NCBI GenBank assembly: GCA_910589105.1
Contig: CAJUST010000005.1
Span: forward strand, 62,001-126,000
Source of the DNA: an uncultured Lachnospiraceae bacterium
GTDB taxonomy: Bacteria; Bacillota; Clostridia; Lachnospirales; Lachnospiraceae
DNA length: 64,000 bases
Reading direction: 5' to 3'
The notes beneath the pieces were generated by a model. It was not told the origin of the DNA, searched no databases, and saw only the letters and a list, made by a program, of their open reading frames with translations. A program made the translations under genes and the position numbers. This document shows positions 8,176-17,455 of this stretch, piece by piece (position 1 is the stretch's first letter; each line of letters begins with the position of its first letter).

Positions 8176-8685
8176 TTAACCCAGTATTTCTTCTACGGAT
8201 TTTCCGCGGAGCCTTGCAACTTCTTCTGGAGATTTTAACTGGCTTAAAGCATTAATTGTTGCAAGCACAACATTTTGCTTGTTATTGGAGCCCAAAGATT
8301 TTGTACGGATATTGCTGATGCCAGCAAGCTCACATACGCTTCGCGCCGGACCTCCGGCGATAACTCCGGTACCTTCCGGGGCTCTCTTTAATAATACGGA
8401 TGCGCCAGTATGTTTTCCCGTAGTATCATGTGTGATACTCTTGTTGTCGTCCAACTTAACTTCAATTAATTTTTTCATTGCATCTTCTTTTCCTTTGCGG
8501 ATAGCTTCCGGAATTTCAGATGCTTTTCCTAAACCTGCGCCAACATGGCCATTGCCATCGCCAACAACCACCAACGCTGTAAAACGGAAGTTACGTCCAC
8601 CTTTAACAACTTTTGTTACACGCTTGATTGATACCACTTTTTCTTCTAATTCCAATTGACTAGCATCAATTATTGTACGTTTCAT
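8176..8685 (-). CDS. rpsE: 30S ribosomal protein S5
   Basis: S5 contributes to decoding fidelity and mRNA helicase activity at the entry tunnel. The 169-residue product carries the N-terminal double-stranded RNA-binding fold with [20 protein letters not shown] (from about residue 27) and the C-terminal domain with [21 protein letters not shown]. It sits between rplR and rpmD. Length and motifs are ordinary. Confidence 0.98.
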   Translation of the reverse strand: MKRTIIDASQLELEEKVVSIKRVTKVVKGGRNFRFTALVVVGDGNGHVGAGLGKASEIPEAIRKGKEDAMKKLIEVKLDDNKSITHDTTGKHTGASVLLKRAPEGTGVIAGGPARSVCELAGISNIRTKSLGSNNKQNVVLATINALSQLKSPEEVARLRGKSVEEILG

Positions 8686-8702
8686 GTTTTCGCGCCCTCC
8701 TT

Positions 8703-9071
8703 CTAAAACTCTAACCCGGCTTCGCGGGCCGCGTCGGCTAAAGCTTTTATTTTACCTTGATAAATGAATCCGCCACGGTCAAAGACAACTTTCGTAATTC
8801 CTTTGTCTAAAGCGCGTTTTGCGATTACAGTCCCAAGATATCCTGCCGCTGCTACGTCGTTGGTTTTTTTAAGCTCTGACTTTACTTCTTTTTCTAAAGT
8901 AGAAGCAGACACAAGCGTATTTCCAACTGTATCATCAATTACCTGAGCGTACATATGATTGTTGCTTCTAAAAACTGCCAGACGCGGTCTGTCGGCTGTT
9001 CCGGCAATATGATTCCGAAGCCTTCTATGCTTTTTTGCACGAACTTCTGCTCTTGATTTTTTGCTTATCAT
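8703..9071 (-). CDS. rplR: 50S ribosomal protein L18
   Basis: L18 binds 5S rRNA and helps place it in the large subunit. The 122-residue product [20 protein letters not shown] has the basic N-terminal arm, the core [20 protein letters not shown], and the C-terminal [20 protein letters not shown] block. The neighbours are rplF upstream and rpsE downstream. Confidence 0.98.
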   Translation of the reverse strand: MISKKSRAEVRAKKHRRLRNHIAGTADRPRLAVFRSNNHMYAQVIDDTVGNTLVSASTLEKEVKSELKKTNDVAAAGYLGTVIAKRALDKGITKVVFDRGGFIYQGKIKALADAAREAGLEF

Positions 9072-9090
9072 TCTTTGTCCACTCCTTTAC

Positions 9091-9630
9091 TTATTTTTTA
9101 CCTGTCTTACCAACTTTACGGCGGATCACTTCATCAGCATATTTGATGCCCTTGCCTTTGTATGGCTCTGGCCTTCTCTTATCTCTGATTTCCGCAGCAT
9201 ACTGGCCTACTTTTTCTTTATCAATGCCTGTAATGGTAATTTTGTTTCCATCTACGGCAGATTCCAATCCTTCCGGATCTGTCATTTCAACCGGATGGGA
9301 ATATCCTAAGTTTAATGTTAATTTCTTTCCTGCTTTTGCAGCCCTGTAACCTACGCCGTTAATTTCCAATACTTTAGAATAACCGTCTGTTACGCCGACT
9401 ACCATATTATTAATTAATGTTCTGGTTAAACCATGTAAAGATTTCATCTTCTTTACGTCATTTGGCCTTGTTACCGTAACTACTGAACCTTCTAATTTAA
9501 TTTCCATCTCTGCTGGAAGGGTTCTTTCTAAAGTCCCTTTTGGCCCTTTTACAGTCACATGATTATTTTCTGCAATATCCACAGTAACGCCTGCCGGAAC
9601 TGCGATTGGCATTCTTCCTATTCGTGACAT
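9091..9630 (-). CDS. rplF: 50S ribosomal protein L6
   Basis: L6 lies near the factor-binding site of the large subunit. The 179-residue product [20 protein letters not shown] has the two duplicated L6 domains. The C-terminal signature [23 protein letters not shown] is complete. It has a normal position between rpsH and rplR, and normal length. Confidence 0.98.
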   Translation of the reverse strand: MSRIGRMPIAVPAGVTVDIAENNHVTVKGPKGTLERTLPAEMEIKLEGSVVTVTRPNDVKKMKSLHGLTRTLINNMVVGVTDGYSKVLEINGVGYRAAKAGKKLTLNLGYSHPVEMTDPEGLESAVDGNKITITGIDKEKVGQYAAEIRDKRRPEPYKGKGIKYADEVIRRKVGKTGKK

Positions 9631-9693
9631 GCCCGTACCTCCTATTTTTATTGTATTTATAATATTAGCCTTAAGCTGATTTCATTAAGCCGC

Positions 9694-10095
9694 TTACCAC
9701 ACAAAAGCAAGCACTTCGCCGCCAACCTGAAGCTTTCTTGCCTGTTTATCTGTAATGATTCCCTGATTCGTCGAAAGGATTGCAATTCCTAACCCGCCGA
9801 GCACATAAGGGATTTTTTCTTTTCCTGCGTATACGCGAAGTCCCGGTTTGGAAATCCTTTTTATGCCGGAAATGATTTTTTCATTTTTGTCGGCGCCATA
9901 TTTTAAAGTAACGCGCATTGTATTAAAATTGTTTTCTTCGATGATATCATATTTCACGATATACCCTTCATCTACTAAGATGTCGGCGATTGCGATTTTC
10001 ATCTTAGAAGCCGGAATATCTACTGTATCATGTTTTGCAGTGTTTGCATTACGGATTCTTGTAAGCATATCTGCAATTGGATCGCTCATTGTCAT
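9694..10095 (-). CDS. rpsH: 30S ribosomal protein S8
   Basis: S8 is a primary 16S rRNA binder and, in enterics, the spc-operon repressor. The 133-residue product begins [20 protein letters not shown]; the first ATG is kept because AGGAGG lies 9 nt upstream of it and 15 nt from the second. The C-terminal rRNA-binding signature [20 protein letters not shown] is present. It lies between rpsN and rplF. Confidence 0.97.
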   Translation of the reverse strand: MTMSDPIADMLTRIRNANTAKHDTVDIPASKMKIAIADILVDEGYIVKYDIIEENNFNTMRVTLKYGADKNEKIISGIKRISKPGLRVYAGKEKIPYVLGGLGIAILSTNQGIITDKQARKLQVGGEVLAFVW

Positions 10096-10109
10096 GATAA
10101 ATTTCCTCC

Positions 10110-10295
10110 TTACCAGCTTGCTTTTTTTACGCCCGGAATCTGGCCTTTGTATGCCAGCTCACGGAAACATATTCTGCAGATACCGTATTTTCTCAAATAA
10201 GCGTGAGGACGGCCACAGATTCTGCAACGGTTATATTCTCTGGTAGAGAATTTCTGTTTCCGCTGCTGTTTTACTTTCATAGATGTTTTAGCCAT
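10110..10295 (-). CDS. rpsN: 30S ribosomal protein S14, zinc (type Z) form
   Basis: S14 is a head protein of the small subunit. The 61-residue length and the two CxxC pairs (CRIC near residues 24-27 and CRIC near 39-42) identify the short zinc-binding type Z protein, not the longer zinc-free paralogue. It sits between rplE and rpsH as expected. Confidence 0.98.
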   Translation of the reverse strand: MAKTSMKVKQQRKQKFSTREYNRCRICGRPHAYLRKYGICRICFRELAYKGQIPGVKKASW

Positions 10296-10311
10296 TCCAA
10301 TTCCCTCCTAA

Positions 10312-10851
10312 TTATTTTGCAAATGGCATACCGAACTGCGCTAAAAGCTCACGTCCTTCTTCATCGGTATTTGCCGTAGTCACTATGATTATGTCCATGC
10401 CTCTGATTTTATCAATCTTATCGTATTCAATCTCCGGAAAAATTAACTGCTCTTTGATTCCTAAAGCGTAATTTCCCCTTCCATCAAAAGAATTTGGATT
10501 GATTCCACGGAAGTCACGCACACGCGGCAGCGCAAGGTTAACCAGACGGTCAAAAAACTCATACATTTTTTCTCCTCTTAATGTAACTTTGCAGCCGATT
10601 GCCATGCCTTCCCTGATTTTGAAGTTTGCGACAGACTTTTTCGCCTTTGTAACCACTGCTTTCTGGCCCGTGATTGTCTCCATATCTTTTACGGCGGCTT
10701 CTAAGATTTTTGCATTTTCTTTTGCTTCGCCAACGCCCATGTTAATTACGATTTTTTCCAGCTTTGGCGCCTGTAATTTATTTTTATATCCGAACTTTTT
10801 CATCAAAGCGTCTACGATTTTGTCCTGATATTGATCTTTGAGTCTACTCAC
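10312..10851 (-). CDS. rplE: 50S ribosomal protein L5
   Basis: L5 binds 5S rRNA and contacts P-site tRNA and S13. The 179-residue product [20 protein letters not shown] contains the family block [20 protein letters not shown], the [26 protein letters not shown] region (about residues 90-115) and the C-terminal [18 protein letters not shown]. Context and length are standard. Confidence 0.98.
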   Translation of the reverse strand: MSRLKDQYQDKIVDALMKKFGYKNKLQAPKLEKIVINMGVGEAKENAKILEAAVKDMETITGQKAVVTKAKKSVANFKIREGMAIGCKVTLRGEKMYEFFDRLVNLALPRVRDFRGINPNSFDGRGNYALGIKEQLIFPEIEYDKIDKIRGMDIIIVTTANTDEEGRELLAQFGMPFAK

Positions 10852-10872
10852 CTGTTTTGTCCTCCTCTCCGA

Positions 10873-11184
10873 TTAATCAATGATGTCACCAGTTGATTTG
10901 GCAAAACGAACTTTTTTATCTCCGTCCATCTTAAAGCCGATTCTGGTTGGCTTTCCTTTATGAAGATACATTACGTTCGATGCATCAATTGGCCCTTCCT
11001 GATGAACGATTCCGCCCTGCTGGTTTGCCATACTGGGCTTTGCATGTTTCGTAATCATGTTGATTCCTTCTACAAGAAGTTTATTTGTTTTGTGATTGAC
11101 GGAAATTACTTTTCCTTCTTTATCTTTATCTTTCCCGGCAATTACTTTTACAGTATCGCCCTTTTTAATTTTACTTGTAGCCAT
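10873..11184 (-). CDS. rplX: 50S ribosomal protein L24
   Basis: L24 is an assembly initiator of the large subunit. The 103-residue product MATSKIKKGDTVKVIAGKDK has the N-terminal KOW motif (KKGDTVKVIAGKDKDKEGKV) and the conserved GGIVHQEGPIDASNVMYLH region. It lies between rplN and rplE. Confidence 0.98.
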   Translation of the reverse strand: MATSKIKKGDTVKVIAGKDKDKEGKVISVNHKTNKLLVEGINMITKHAKPSMANQQGGIVHQEGPIDASNVMYLHKGKPTRIGFKMDGDKKVRFAKSTGDIID

Positions 11185-11200
11185 AAAGCACCTTCCTCTC

Positions 11201-11569
11201 CTATAATACTTCTGGAGCCAGAGAAACGATTTTCATAAACTGTTTCTCACGAAGCTCTCTAGCTACTGGTCCAAAGATACGGGTTCCTCTTGGAGTTTTA
11301 TCCTCTTTGATAATAACAGCAGCATTTTCATCAAATTTAATATAAGAACCATCTTTACGACGGGCGCCTTTTTTCGTGCGGACAACCACCGCTTTTACAA
11401 CGTCGCCTTTTTTAACAACGCCGCCTGGTGTTGCATCTTTGACCGTAGCAGTGATAATATCACCGATATTTGCATATCTTCTGGTAGAGCCGCCCATGAC
11501 ACGGATACACAAAATTTCTTTTGCTCCGGTATTGTCAGCTACCTTCAGTCTGCTTTCCTGTTGTATCAT
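11201..11569 (-). CDS. rplN: 50S ribosomal protein L14
   Basis: L14 is a core large-subunit protein at the intersubunit bridge. The start is placed at the ATG at 11569 ([20 protein letters not shown]), 7 nt after GGAGG; an upstream TTG two codons earlier is too close to that ribosome binding site. The 122-residue length is exactly that of the family. The signature [20 protein letters not shown] is intact. Confidence 0.98.
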   Translation of the reverse strand: MIQQESRLKVADNTGAKEILCIRVMGGSTRRYANIGDIITATVKDATPGGVVKKGDVVKAVVVRTKKGARRKDGSYIKFDENAAVIIKEDKTPRGTRIFGPVARELREKQFMKIVSLAPEVL

Positions 11570-11581
11570 AGCCAAGCCTCC

Positions 11582-11839
11582 TTATTTCGCTCTTTCAATA
11601 ATCTCTACAAGTCTCCATCTCTTATCTTTTGACAGGGGCCTTGTTTCCATTACTTTGACTGTATCACCGATTTTACAATCGTTATTCTCATCGTGGGCTT
11701 TTAATTTATAAGTTTTCTTTACGATCTTTTTGTAAAGCGGATGTCTGACATTGTCGCGTACTGCTACGACGATTGTCTTATCCATTCTGTCACTTACAAC
11801 AACGCCAATTCGTGTTTTTCTAAGATTTCTTTCTTCCAC
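11582..11839 (-). CDS. rpsQ: 30S ribosomal protein S17
   Basis: S17 is a primary 16S rRNA-binding OB-fold protein. The 85-residue product [20 protein letters not shown] has the typical [20 protein letters not shown] strand and the signature [20 protein letters not shown]. It lies between rpmC and rplN. Confidence 0.98.
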   Translation of the reverse strand: MEERNLRKTRIGVVVSDRMDKTIVVAVRDNVRHPLYKKIVKKTYKLKAHDENNDCKIGDTVKVMETRPLSKDKRWRLVEIIERAK

Positions 11840-11861
11840 AGCCTTCGTTCTCCTTCCCGCC

Positions 11862-12071
11862 TTACTCTGCTATGCTTGCCTTTTCCGTAATAATGGTTTG
11901 GATTCTGGCAATATTCTTCCTGACTTCTTTAATTCTGCTGGTGTTTGTCAACTGATTGGTTGCATTCTGGAATCTCAAATTGAAAAGCTCTTTTTTTGCT
12001 TCCACCAACTGCGCATTCAAATCTGCGACAGACTGTGACCTTAATTCTTCTAAATATTGATTAGTTTTCAT
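11862..12071 (-). CDS. rpmC: 50S ribosomal protein L29
   Basis: L29 sits near the exit tunnel and is part of the docking site for nascent-chain factors. The ATG at 12071 ([20 protein letters not shown]) is chosen over a GTG three codons earlier because the GGCGGTG ribosome binding site is better spaced. The gene then overlaps the rplP end by 11 bp, implying coupled translation. The 69-residue helical-hairpin product has the [16 protein letters not shown] signature. Confidence 0.95.
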   Translation of the reverse strand: MKTNQYLEELRSQSVADLNAQLVEAKKELFNLRFQNATNQLTNTSRIKEVRKNIARIQTIITEKASIAE

Positions 12072-12498
12072 TTGATTCACCGCCTTCTAAGTCTGCACGC
12101 GAAACTATTTTACATTTACAGGGTAACTTGTGTGTCGCAAGACGCAATGCCTCTCTTGCCACTTCTTCCGGCACTCCGGCAATTTCAAACAAAACGCGTC
12201 CCGGTTTTACAACTGCAACCCAATACTCTAAAGTTCCTTTTCCAGAACCCATACGGGTTTCAGCAGGTTTTGTGGTAACCGGTTTGTCCGGGAAAATTTT
12301 AATCCAAACTTTACCTCCACGTTTTACATAACGGGTCATAGCGATACGGGCTGCTTCTATCTGGTTCGAACGAATCCAGCATGGCTCGGTTGCTACGATA
12401 CCATATTCACCGTATACGATTTTATTTCCTCTCATCGCTTTTCCGCGCATATTTCCACGGAACTGTTTACGACGTTTTACTCTTTTTGGCATTAACAT
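12061..12498 (-). CDS. rplP: 50S ribosomal protein L16
   Basis: L16 organises the A-site region of the large subunit. The 145-residue product begins [20 protein letters not shown] and includes the [20 protein letters not shown] and [20 protein letters not shown] signatures. The first ATG at 12498 lies 12 nt from GGAGG and the second is two codons later, so the exact start is uncertain by two residues. The 3' end overlaps rpmC. Confidence 0.97.
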   Translation of the reverse strand: MLMPKRVKRRKQFRGNMRGKAMRGNKIVYGEYGIVATEPCWIRSNQIEAARIAMTRYVKRGGKVWIKIFPDKPVTTKPAETRMGSGKGTLEYWVAVVKPGRVLFEIAGVPEEVAREALRLATHKLPCKCKIVSRADLEGGESNEN

Positions 12499-12500
12499 AA

Positions 12501-13157
12501 TTACTGAGCGCCTCCTTCCTTATTTCCCTTTTTCGGAAGAACTTCTCCTTTATATACCCAGACTTTTACGCCAACTTTTCCGTAAGTGGTATCTGCTTCC
12601 GCAAATCCATAGTCAATGTCTGCGCGAAGCGTCTGAAGCGGAATCGTTCCATCACTGTAAAACTCAGTACGCGCCATATCTGCGCCGCCAAGACGGCCGG
12701 AACATGCCGCTTTGATTCCTTTTGCGCCAGCTTTCATGCAGCGGCCCATGCAGGATTTCATCGCCCTTCGGAAAGAAACGCGGTTCTCTAACTGCAATGC
12801 AATGTTTTCCGCTACTAACTGCGCATCTTTATCCGGACGTTTTACTTCTTTAATATCTACAACTAACTTTTTGTCTGTCAATTTCTGAACCTGCGCTTTT
12901 ACCTTTTCGATTTCCGCGCCGCCTTTTCCAATGACTACACCCGGTTTTGCTGTATAAATGATAACTTTTACGCGGTCAGATGCGCGCTCGATTTCAATTC
13001 GGGAGACGCCTGCTGCGTACAATTTTTTCTTAAGAAACGTTCTGATCTTGTAATCTTCAATTAAGAGATCTGCAAATTCTCCTTCAGCATACCATTTCGA
13101 ATCCCAGTCCTTGATAATGCCGACTCTTAAACCATGAGGATTTACTTTCTGTCCCAT
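12501..13157 (-). CDS. rpsC: 30S ribosomal protein S3
   Basis: S3 lies at the mRNA entry tunnel. The start is the ATG at 13157 ([20 protein letters not shown]), with AAGGAGGG 6 nt upstream; an in-frame opening to 13250 runs through the tandem repeat array and is not protein family sequence. The 218-residue product has an N-terminal KH domain ([17 protein letters not shown]) and the C-terminal S3 domain. It ends 2 bp before rplP begins. Confidence 0.97.
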   Translation of the reverse strand: MGQKVNPHGLRVGIIKDWDSKWYAEGEFADLLIEDYKIRTFLKKKLYAAGVSRIEIERASDRVKVIIYTAKPGVVIGKGGAEIEKVKAQVQKLTDKKLVVDIKEVKRPDKDAQLVAENIALQLENRVSFRRAMKSCMGRCMKAGAKGIKAACSGRLGGADMARTEFYSDGTIPLQTLRADIDYGFAEADTTYGKVGVKVWVYKGEVLPKKGNKEGGAQ

Positions 13158-13161
13158 GTTC

Positions 13162-13397
13162 GCCCTCCTTATTATTGCCCATGAAATGTGGCATACGTTT
13201 TGCCCTCTGGGCGCTTCTTTTGACTGCCCACGCAATATAGCATACGCCATGCCCTCCGGGGTTCCTTATGACTGCCCAAAATGTCTGCTATGCGGGCATT
13301 CCATCTGATTGTCCCTGCTGCGGCATACGCGTTTGCCTTTGGGCGTTCCTTATGACTGCCCCTGTCGTGTGGCATACGTTTTGCCCTTTCGGTACTC
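13162..13397 (-). repeat. Five tandem copies of a ~48-bp spacer unit between rplV and rpsC
   Basis: On the sense strand the unit is roughly GGGCAAAACGTATGCC, about 10 variable bases, then GGGCAGTCATAAGGAACGCCC. Starts of successive units on the plus strand are near 13162, 13211, 13261, 13297 and 13343; the third is shortened. The unit nearest rpsC ends in GGGCAATAATAAGGAGGGCG, which is the rpsC Shine-Dalgarno region, so the array looks like amplification of a ribosome-binding segment. Each unit can form GGCA/TGCC or GGGC/GCCC hairpins. Confidence 0.75.
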
Positions 13398-13787
13398 CTA
13401 TTTCTCATCCAGCACAATTGTGATATGGCTCATTCTCTTTTCAATTCTGTAAGCCCTGCCCTGCGCCCTTGGCTTGATTCTTTTCATTGTCGGTCCTTTA
13501 TTTGCGTAACACTCTGCAATGTAAAGGTTCTCCGCTTTCATTCCATTGTTATTCTCTGCATTTGCGATTGCAGATTTTAAAAGCTTTACTAATAAGCTTG
13601 AAGCATACCTTGGATTATACGCTAAAATAGCAAGCGCTGTCGTGACGTCCTTTCCACGGATCGCATCTAACACAAAACAAGCCTTCTGAACGGATACTCT
13701 GGCATATGATAATTTTGCGGAAGGCCTTGTATCTTTATTGTTTTCATTTCTTTCTCTCTTTATCTGGGATCTATGTCCTTTTGCCAT
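13398..13787 (-). CDS. rplV: 50S ribosomal protein L22
   Basis: L22 lines the peptide exit tunnel. The 129-residue product has a basic N-terminal extension (MAKGHRSQIKRERNENNKDT) before the conserved core starting RPSAKLSYARVSVQKACFVL. It ends with the family signature PRAQGRAYRIEKRMSHITIV. Downstream, a 236-bp repeat array separates it from rpsC, where other genomes have only a few bases. Confidence 0.97.
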   Translation of the reverse strand: MAKGHRSQIKRERNENNKDTRPSAKLSYARVSVQKACFVLDAIRGKDVTTALAILAYNPRYASSLLVKLLKSAIANAENNNGMKAENLYIAECYANKGPTMKRIKPRAQGRAYRIEKRMSHITIVLDEK

Positions 13788-13807
13788 GGATAAAACCTCC
13801 TTTCAAA

Positions 13808-14089
13808 TTATCTAACGCCTGATTTCTTTTCGTCTTTTCCATGTCCTCTGTAAGTTCTGGTCGCTACGAACTCACCGAGTTTATGTCCAACCATATCTTC
13901 AGTGATATATACAGGCACATGCTTTCTTCCATCATGCACAGCGATTGTATGCCCAACGAATGATGGGAAAATTGTGGAACGGCGGGACCATGTTTTAATA
14001 ACAGTTTTGTCACCGGAAGCGTTCATTGCATCAATTTTCTTTAATAAGCTTTCATCTGCAAATGGTCCTTTCTTTAATGAACGAGCCAT
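13808..14089 (-). CDS. rpsS: 30S ribosomal protein S19
   Basis: S19 forms a complex with S13 in the 30S head. The 93-residue product [20 protein letters not shown] shows the full family pattern, including [20 protein letters not shown] and the C-terminal [12 protein letters not shown]. Position between rplB and rplV and length are standard. Confidence 0.98.
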   Translation of the reverse strand: MARSLKKGPFADESLLKKIDAMNASGDKTVIKTWSRRSTIFPSFVGHTIAVHDGRKHVPVYITEDMVGHKLGEFVATRTYRGHGKDEKKSGVR

Positions 14090-14103
14090 AATAACCCTCC
14101 TTA

Positions 14104-14946
14104 TTATTTCATTGCCTTACCGTCTCGTCTTCTTACGATAAGCTTGTTAGATTGTTTGTGTTTCTTTCTCGTCTTTAAGCCAAGCGCCGGTTTACCCCAT
14201 GGTGTGCATGGTCCGGAACGCCCTACCGGAGCCCTTCCTTCACCGCCTCCATGTGGATGGTCATTCGGGTTCATAACGGAACCGCGGACTGTCGGGCGGA
14301 TACCCATATGTCTTTTACGTCCGGCTTTACCGATATTAATAAGGTTATGGTCGCCATTTCCAATCACGCCAATGGTAGCCCTGCATTTTATCGGAACCAT
14401 ACGCATTTCTCCTGATGGAAGCCTAAGCGTTGCGTATTTTCCTTCTTTTGCCATTAACTGCGCTGCTGTTCCTGCGGAACGGACTAACTGGCCGCCTTTT
14501 CCCGGAAGCAGTTCGATGTTGTGCACCTGCGTACCTACCGGAATGTTCTCAAGCGGGATACAGTTGCCAATTTTAACTTCCGCTTCCGGCCCGTTTACGA
14601 CTTTCATGCCGTCCGTCAAGCCTTGCGGAGCAAGGATATAGGCTTTTTGACCATCTGCATAGCAGATTAACGCAATGTTTGCTGTACGGTTTGGATCGTA
14701 TTCAATTCCGATTACAGTAGCCGGAATCCCGTCTTTATTTCTCTTAAAGTCAATGATTCTATATTTTCTTCTGTTTCCGCCGCCATGGTGCCTTACTGTG
14801 ATTTTACCCTGATTGTTGCGGCCGGAGTGCTTCTTTAAAGAAACACATAAGGATTTTTCCGGTTTGCTTTTTGTAATCTCAGAAAAATCAGAACCTGTCA
14901 TGTTTCTTCTGGAAGGTGTATATGGGTTATAGGTCTTAATTCCCAT
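14104..14946 (-). CDS. rplB: 50S ribosomal protein L2
   Basis: L2 is a primary 23S rRNA binder required for peptidyl transferase activity and subunit joining. The 280-residue product [20 protein letters not shown] has the central OB/SH3-like RNA-binding domains and the signature [20 protein letters not shown] (about residues 226-245), which contains the catalytically important histidine. It follows rplW and precedes rpsS. Length is normal. Confidence 0.98.
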   Translation of the reverse strand: MGIKTYNPYTPSRRNMTGSDFSEITKSKPEKSLCVSLKKHSGRNNQGKITVRHHGGGNRRKYRIIDFKRNKDGIPATVIGIEYDPNRTANIALICYADGQKAYILAPQGLTDGMKVVNGPEAEVKIGNCIPLENIPVGTQVHNIELLPGKGGQLVRSAGTAAQLMAKEGKYATLRLPSGEMRMVPIKCRATIGVIGNGDHNLINIGKAGRKRHMGIRPTVRGSVMNPNDHPHGGGEGRAPVGRSGPCTPWGKPALGLKTRKKHKQSNKLIVRRRDGKAMK

Positions 14947-15010
14947 TGTCGTTCTCCTTTCAATGCTTTCTTATCACGCAAGCCTGCGTATAGTTTCGGT
15001 CGAAGAAATT

Positions 15011-15310
15011 TTAAAGTCCGCTGAAAATTTCTATGTCAGCGCTTTCTTCCGTAAGTTTTACAATCGCTTTTTTCGTTGCGGCCGTTCTTCCCACTACCAT
15101 GCCGCGTCTTTTCTTCTTACCCGGAATATTTAAAGTGTTGACTTTTTCAACTTTTGCGCCTTCGAACATTTTTTCGACCGCTTCTTTAATCATCGTTTTG
15201 TTTGCTTCCGGATGGACGAAGAATGTGTATTTCTTATCAGCCATTAAGTTCATGCTTTTTTCTGTAACAACCGGCTTTAAGATAACGTCGTAATATTGAA
15301 TATTTGCCAT
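15011..15310 (-). CDS. rplW: 50S ribosomal protein L23
   Basis: L23 forms the docking site for trigger factor and SRP at the tunnel exit. The 99-residue product MANIQYYDVILKPVVTEKSM has the conserved KPVVTEKS and FFVHPEANKTMIKEAVEKMF segments and the loop with the GKKKRRGMVVGRT tunnel extension. Its ATG overlaps the rplD stop by 1 bp. Confidence 0.98.
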   Translation of the reverse strand: MANIQYYDVILKPVVTEKSMNLMADKKYTFFVHPEANKTMIKEAVEKMFEGAKVEKVNTLNIPGKKKRRGMVVGRTAATKKAIVKLTEESADIEIFSGL

Positions 15311-15930
15311 TATACATACACCTCCTCGATGTTTTCAACAGCGGATTTCGTAATAACCACTGTTTTGTACTTCAAAATGTCATATACATTAATTGTGCTC
15401 GTCAGCGTTGTCTTAACATTTGGAATGTTTTTCGCAGACTGAATGACATTTACGTCTTTCTCTTTCATAACAACTAATGCTTTGTCAACATTTAAGTTTT
15501 TCATTACCTGAACGAATTTCTTTGTTTTGATTTCATCTAATTTCAAATCGTCAAGCACGATAAATTTTTCTTCCTGAACTCTGGAAGTTAAGGCGGATTT
15601 TAATGCCGCTCTTTTTTCTTTCTTGTTCATTTTAAAGGAATAGTCCCTTGGTACGGGAGCGAATACAACGCCGCCGCCTTTCCACTGCGGAGCCCTGATG
15701 GAACCCTGTCTTGCATGTCCCGTCCCTTTCTGTCTCCATGGCTTCCTTCCGCCGCCGCGGACTTCAGAACGCGTCTTTGCTTTCTGTGTTCCCTGACGGT
15801 TGTTTGCAAGCTGCTGAACCACTGCTAAATGCACTAAATGCTCGTTGATTTTGGCGCCAAATATTGCATCGTTTAATTCCATGGTTCCAACTTCTTTGCC
15901 TTCCATATTTAAAACAGATACTGTTGCCAT
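15310..15930 (-). CDS. rplD: 50S ribosomal protein L4
   Basis: L4 lines the exit tunnel and in several bacteria represses the S10 operon. The 206-residue product has the N-terminal strand MATVSVLNMEGKEVGTMELN, the extended tunnel loop TKSRSEVRGGGRKPWRQKGT-like region (about residues 52-75), and the C-terminal Rossmann-like domain. As an L4 gene it is the natural candidate ligand for the structured leader upstream of rpsJ (inference from E. coli). Confidence 0.97.
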   Translation of the reverse strand: MATVSVLNMEGKEVGTMELNDAIFGAKINEHLVHLAVVQQLANNRQGTQKAKTRSEVRGGGRKPWRQKGTGHARQGSIRAPQWKGGGVVFAPVPRDYSFKMNKKEKRAALKSALTSRVQEEKFIVLDDLKLDEIKTKKFVQVMKNLNVDKALVVMKEKDVNVIQSAKNIPNVKTTLTSTINVYDILKYKTVVITKSAVENIEEVYV

Positions 15931-15960
15931 CTGTGTGTTCCTCCTTTCCTGTAAGCGCTT

Positions 15961-16644
15961 TTATTTTGCTGCTTTCACTGATTCTTTGATTGTTATTAAT
16001 GATTTCTTTGGTCCCGGAACGGAGCCTTTGATTAAAAGCAAATTGTTCTCAGCATCCACACGGACGATTTCAAGGTTCTGAACCGTCACTTTTACATGAC
16101 CCATGCGGCCCGGCATCCCTTTTCCTTTGAATACGCGGCTTGGAGAAGAACAAGCGCCGTTTGAACCTTGATGACGGTGGAATTTAGAACCGTGTGTCAT
16201 TGGCCCTCTGTGCTGGCCATGTCTTTTAATCGCGCCCTGAAATCCTTTACCCTTTGAAATTGCAGTGGCGTCTATTTTATCGCCTGCAGCAAATACGTCA
16301 GCTTTAATTTCGTCTGCGAGTTTATAATCCTGCGCATTTTCAAACTTAAATTCTCTGACATATCTCTTACTGGAAACTCCGGCTTTTGCAAAATGGCCCT
16401 TTTCAGCCTTTGTTGCGCCATGCCTGTTTCTGATTTCTTTTTTACCGTTTGCGTCTCTGCTGACAATTTTATCTTTCATGTCAACAAACCCTACCTGAAC
16501 TGCGCTGTAGCCGTCATTTTCCACTGTCTTTATCTGTGTAACAAAGCATGGCCCTGCCTGTATTACTGTAACAGGGATTAACGCGCCATCTTCAGCAAAG
16601 ATCTGAGTCATTCCGACTTTTGTGCCTAATATTGCTTTTTTCAT
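15961..16644 (-). CDS. rplC: 50S ribosomal protein L3
   Basis: L3 is one of the first proteins assembled onto 23S rRNA. The 227-residue product [20 protein letters not shown] contains the family signature [20 protein letters not shown] region and the tip loop [20 protein letters not shown] (about residues 147-170) that reaches toward the peptidyl transferase centre. It is slightly longer than the usual 205-215 residues, because of a short extra segment near residue 70 and a C-terminal tail. Confidence 0.97.
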   Translation of the reverse strand: MKKAILGTKVGMTQIFAEDGALIPVTVIQAGPCFVTQIKTVENDGYSAVQVGFVDMKDKIVSRDANGKKEIRNRHGATKAEKGHFAKAGVSSKRYVREFKFENAQDYKLADEIKADVFAAGDKIDATAISKGKGFQGAIKRHGQHRGPMTHGSKFHRHQGSNGACSSPSRVFKGKGMPGRMGHVKVTVQNLEIVRVDAENNLLLIKGSVPGPKKSLITIKESVKAAK

Positions 16645-16704
16645 GTTTTACCTCCTGTTTTCCTATCAGCGGAGCGTATCTGCATACGCTCATACTAGTG
16701 AGGA

Positions 16705-17022
16705 TTATTTATTTTTCATTTTGATGTCGATGTGCACGCCCGCTGGCATCTCTAAACGGGATAACGCATCTACAGTTTTCTGGGTTGGCGTAATGATGTC
16801 AATCAGCCTTTTGTGTGTTCTCTGCTCAAACTGTTCTCTCGAATCTTTATACTTATGAACGGCTCTAATAATTGTAACCACTTCTTTTTTCGTCGGAAGT
16901 GGTACTGGACCGCTCACCTGTGCCCCATTCTTCTTTACAGTCTCAATGATTTTTTTTGCAGATGCATCCACAAGTTCGTGATCATATGCTTTTAATACGA
17001 TTCTCATTACTTGACTTGCCAT
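16705..17022 (-). CDS. rpsJ: 30S ribosomal protein S10, first gene of the superoperon
   Basis: S10 is a 30S head protein and also the NusE transcription antitermination factor. The 105-residue product [20 protein letters not shown] contains [20 protein letters not shown] and the [20 protein letters not shown] signature. It heads the S10-spc run. The genes rpsL, rpsG, fusA and tuf, often found upstream, are not adjacent; instead a dedicated promoter at 17251-17279 and a ~220-nt leader precede it. Confidence 0.98.
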   Translation of the reverse strand: MASQVMRIVLKAYDHELVDASAKKIIETVKKNGAQVSGPVPLPTKKEVVTIIRAVHKYKDSREQFEQRTHKRLIDIITPTQKTVDALSRLEMPAGVHIDIKMKNK

Positions 17023-17244
17023 AAAAAAAGTCGCCTCCTTTTCGCACTTTCATTCAGTACGACAAGCGGTGACTGTACACTTTGCCGGGTGTGTCCTATC
17101 GACTTACCTGCAATCTCTACTTATCCTTGTAGACTTTTGTGATACAGTGACTTGTCGCCAGTTTCATAACTTGACATTCGCTCTGCGGAAAACCTGCCAT
17201 TTTCGGGCAGCAACCTCGCGCTTCATTGCTATCATGTCACAGCG
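17023..17244 (-). promoter_or_regulatory. Structured leader of the S10 operon
   Basis: The transcript from the promoter at 17251-17279 has about 220 untranslated bases. A local hairpin CTGCC/GGCAG (around 17194-17210) is visible. A long-range pairing can bring ACTGTA (17072-17077) to TACAGT (17143-17148) and CGACAAG (17060-17066) to CTTGTCG (17151-17157), closing off a ~65-nt domain just upstream of the rpsJ ribosome binding site. This fits a ribosomal-protein (L4-type) autoregulatory leader, but the binding partner is inferred. Confidence 0.6.
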
Positions 17245-17250
17245 TAGTAT

Positions 17251-17279
17251 AGTATACAGGAAGATAAATGAAAATGCAA
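17251..17279 (-). promoter_or_regulatory. Sigma-A promoter of the S10-spc superoperon
   Basis: On the minus strand a TTGCAT -35 box (17274-17279) and a TATACT -10 box (17251-17256) are spaced by exactly 17 bp. Transcription would start near 17244, about 220 bp before rpsJ. No gene lies between it and the hairpin element at 17316-17455. Confidence 0.8.
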
Positions 17280-17315
17280 GGGGTTTTATGAAATTTGTTT
17301 TGGATTTTTGTGGAG

Positions 17316-17455
17316 GTGGAAGAAGCAAATCTATATTCCATTCAGACACGCTCTCGCTCTTATAAGCCAGTAGCGGTTCTAAGTTCGAAAATACCTCACT
17401 AAGAACCGACAGGCTTATAACGGTCTTCATTGGAATATAGATTTGCTTCTTCCAC
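17316..17455. repeat. Long hairpin element with 25-bp perfect terminal inverted repeats
   Basis: The arms at 17316-17340 and 17431-17455 are exact reverse complements over 25 bp (GTGGAAGAAGCAAATCTATA and the next 5 bases). Inside, TTATAAGCC (17360-17368) pairs with GGCTTATAA (17412-17420) and CGGTTCT (17474 is outside; the arm is 17374-17380) pairs with AGAACCG (17402-17408), so the element folds into one long interrupted hairpin of about 140 nt. No T-run follows on either strand, so it is not a normal terminator. It resembles a palindromic interspersed element or a structured RNA. Confidence 0.75.

Noticed and set aside
13172-13417. 81-codon opening over the rplV-rpsC gap
   Set aside because: The repeated peptide (SHKE...P pattern) is produced by the tandem DNA repeat. 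It overlaps rplV and has no start signal.
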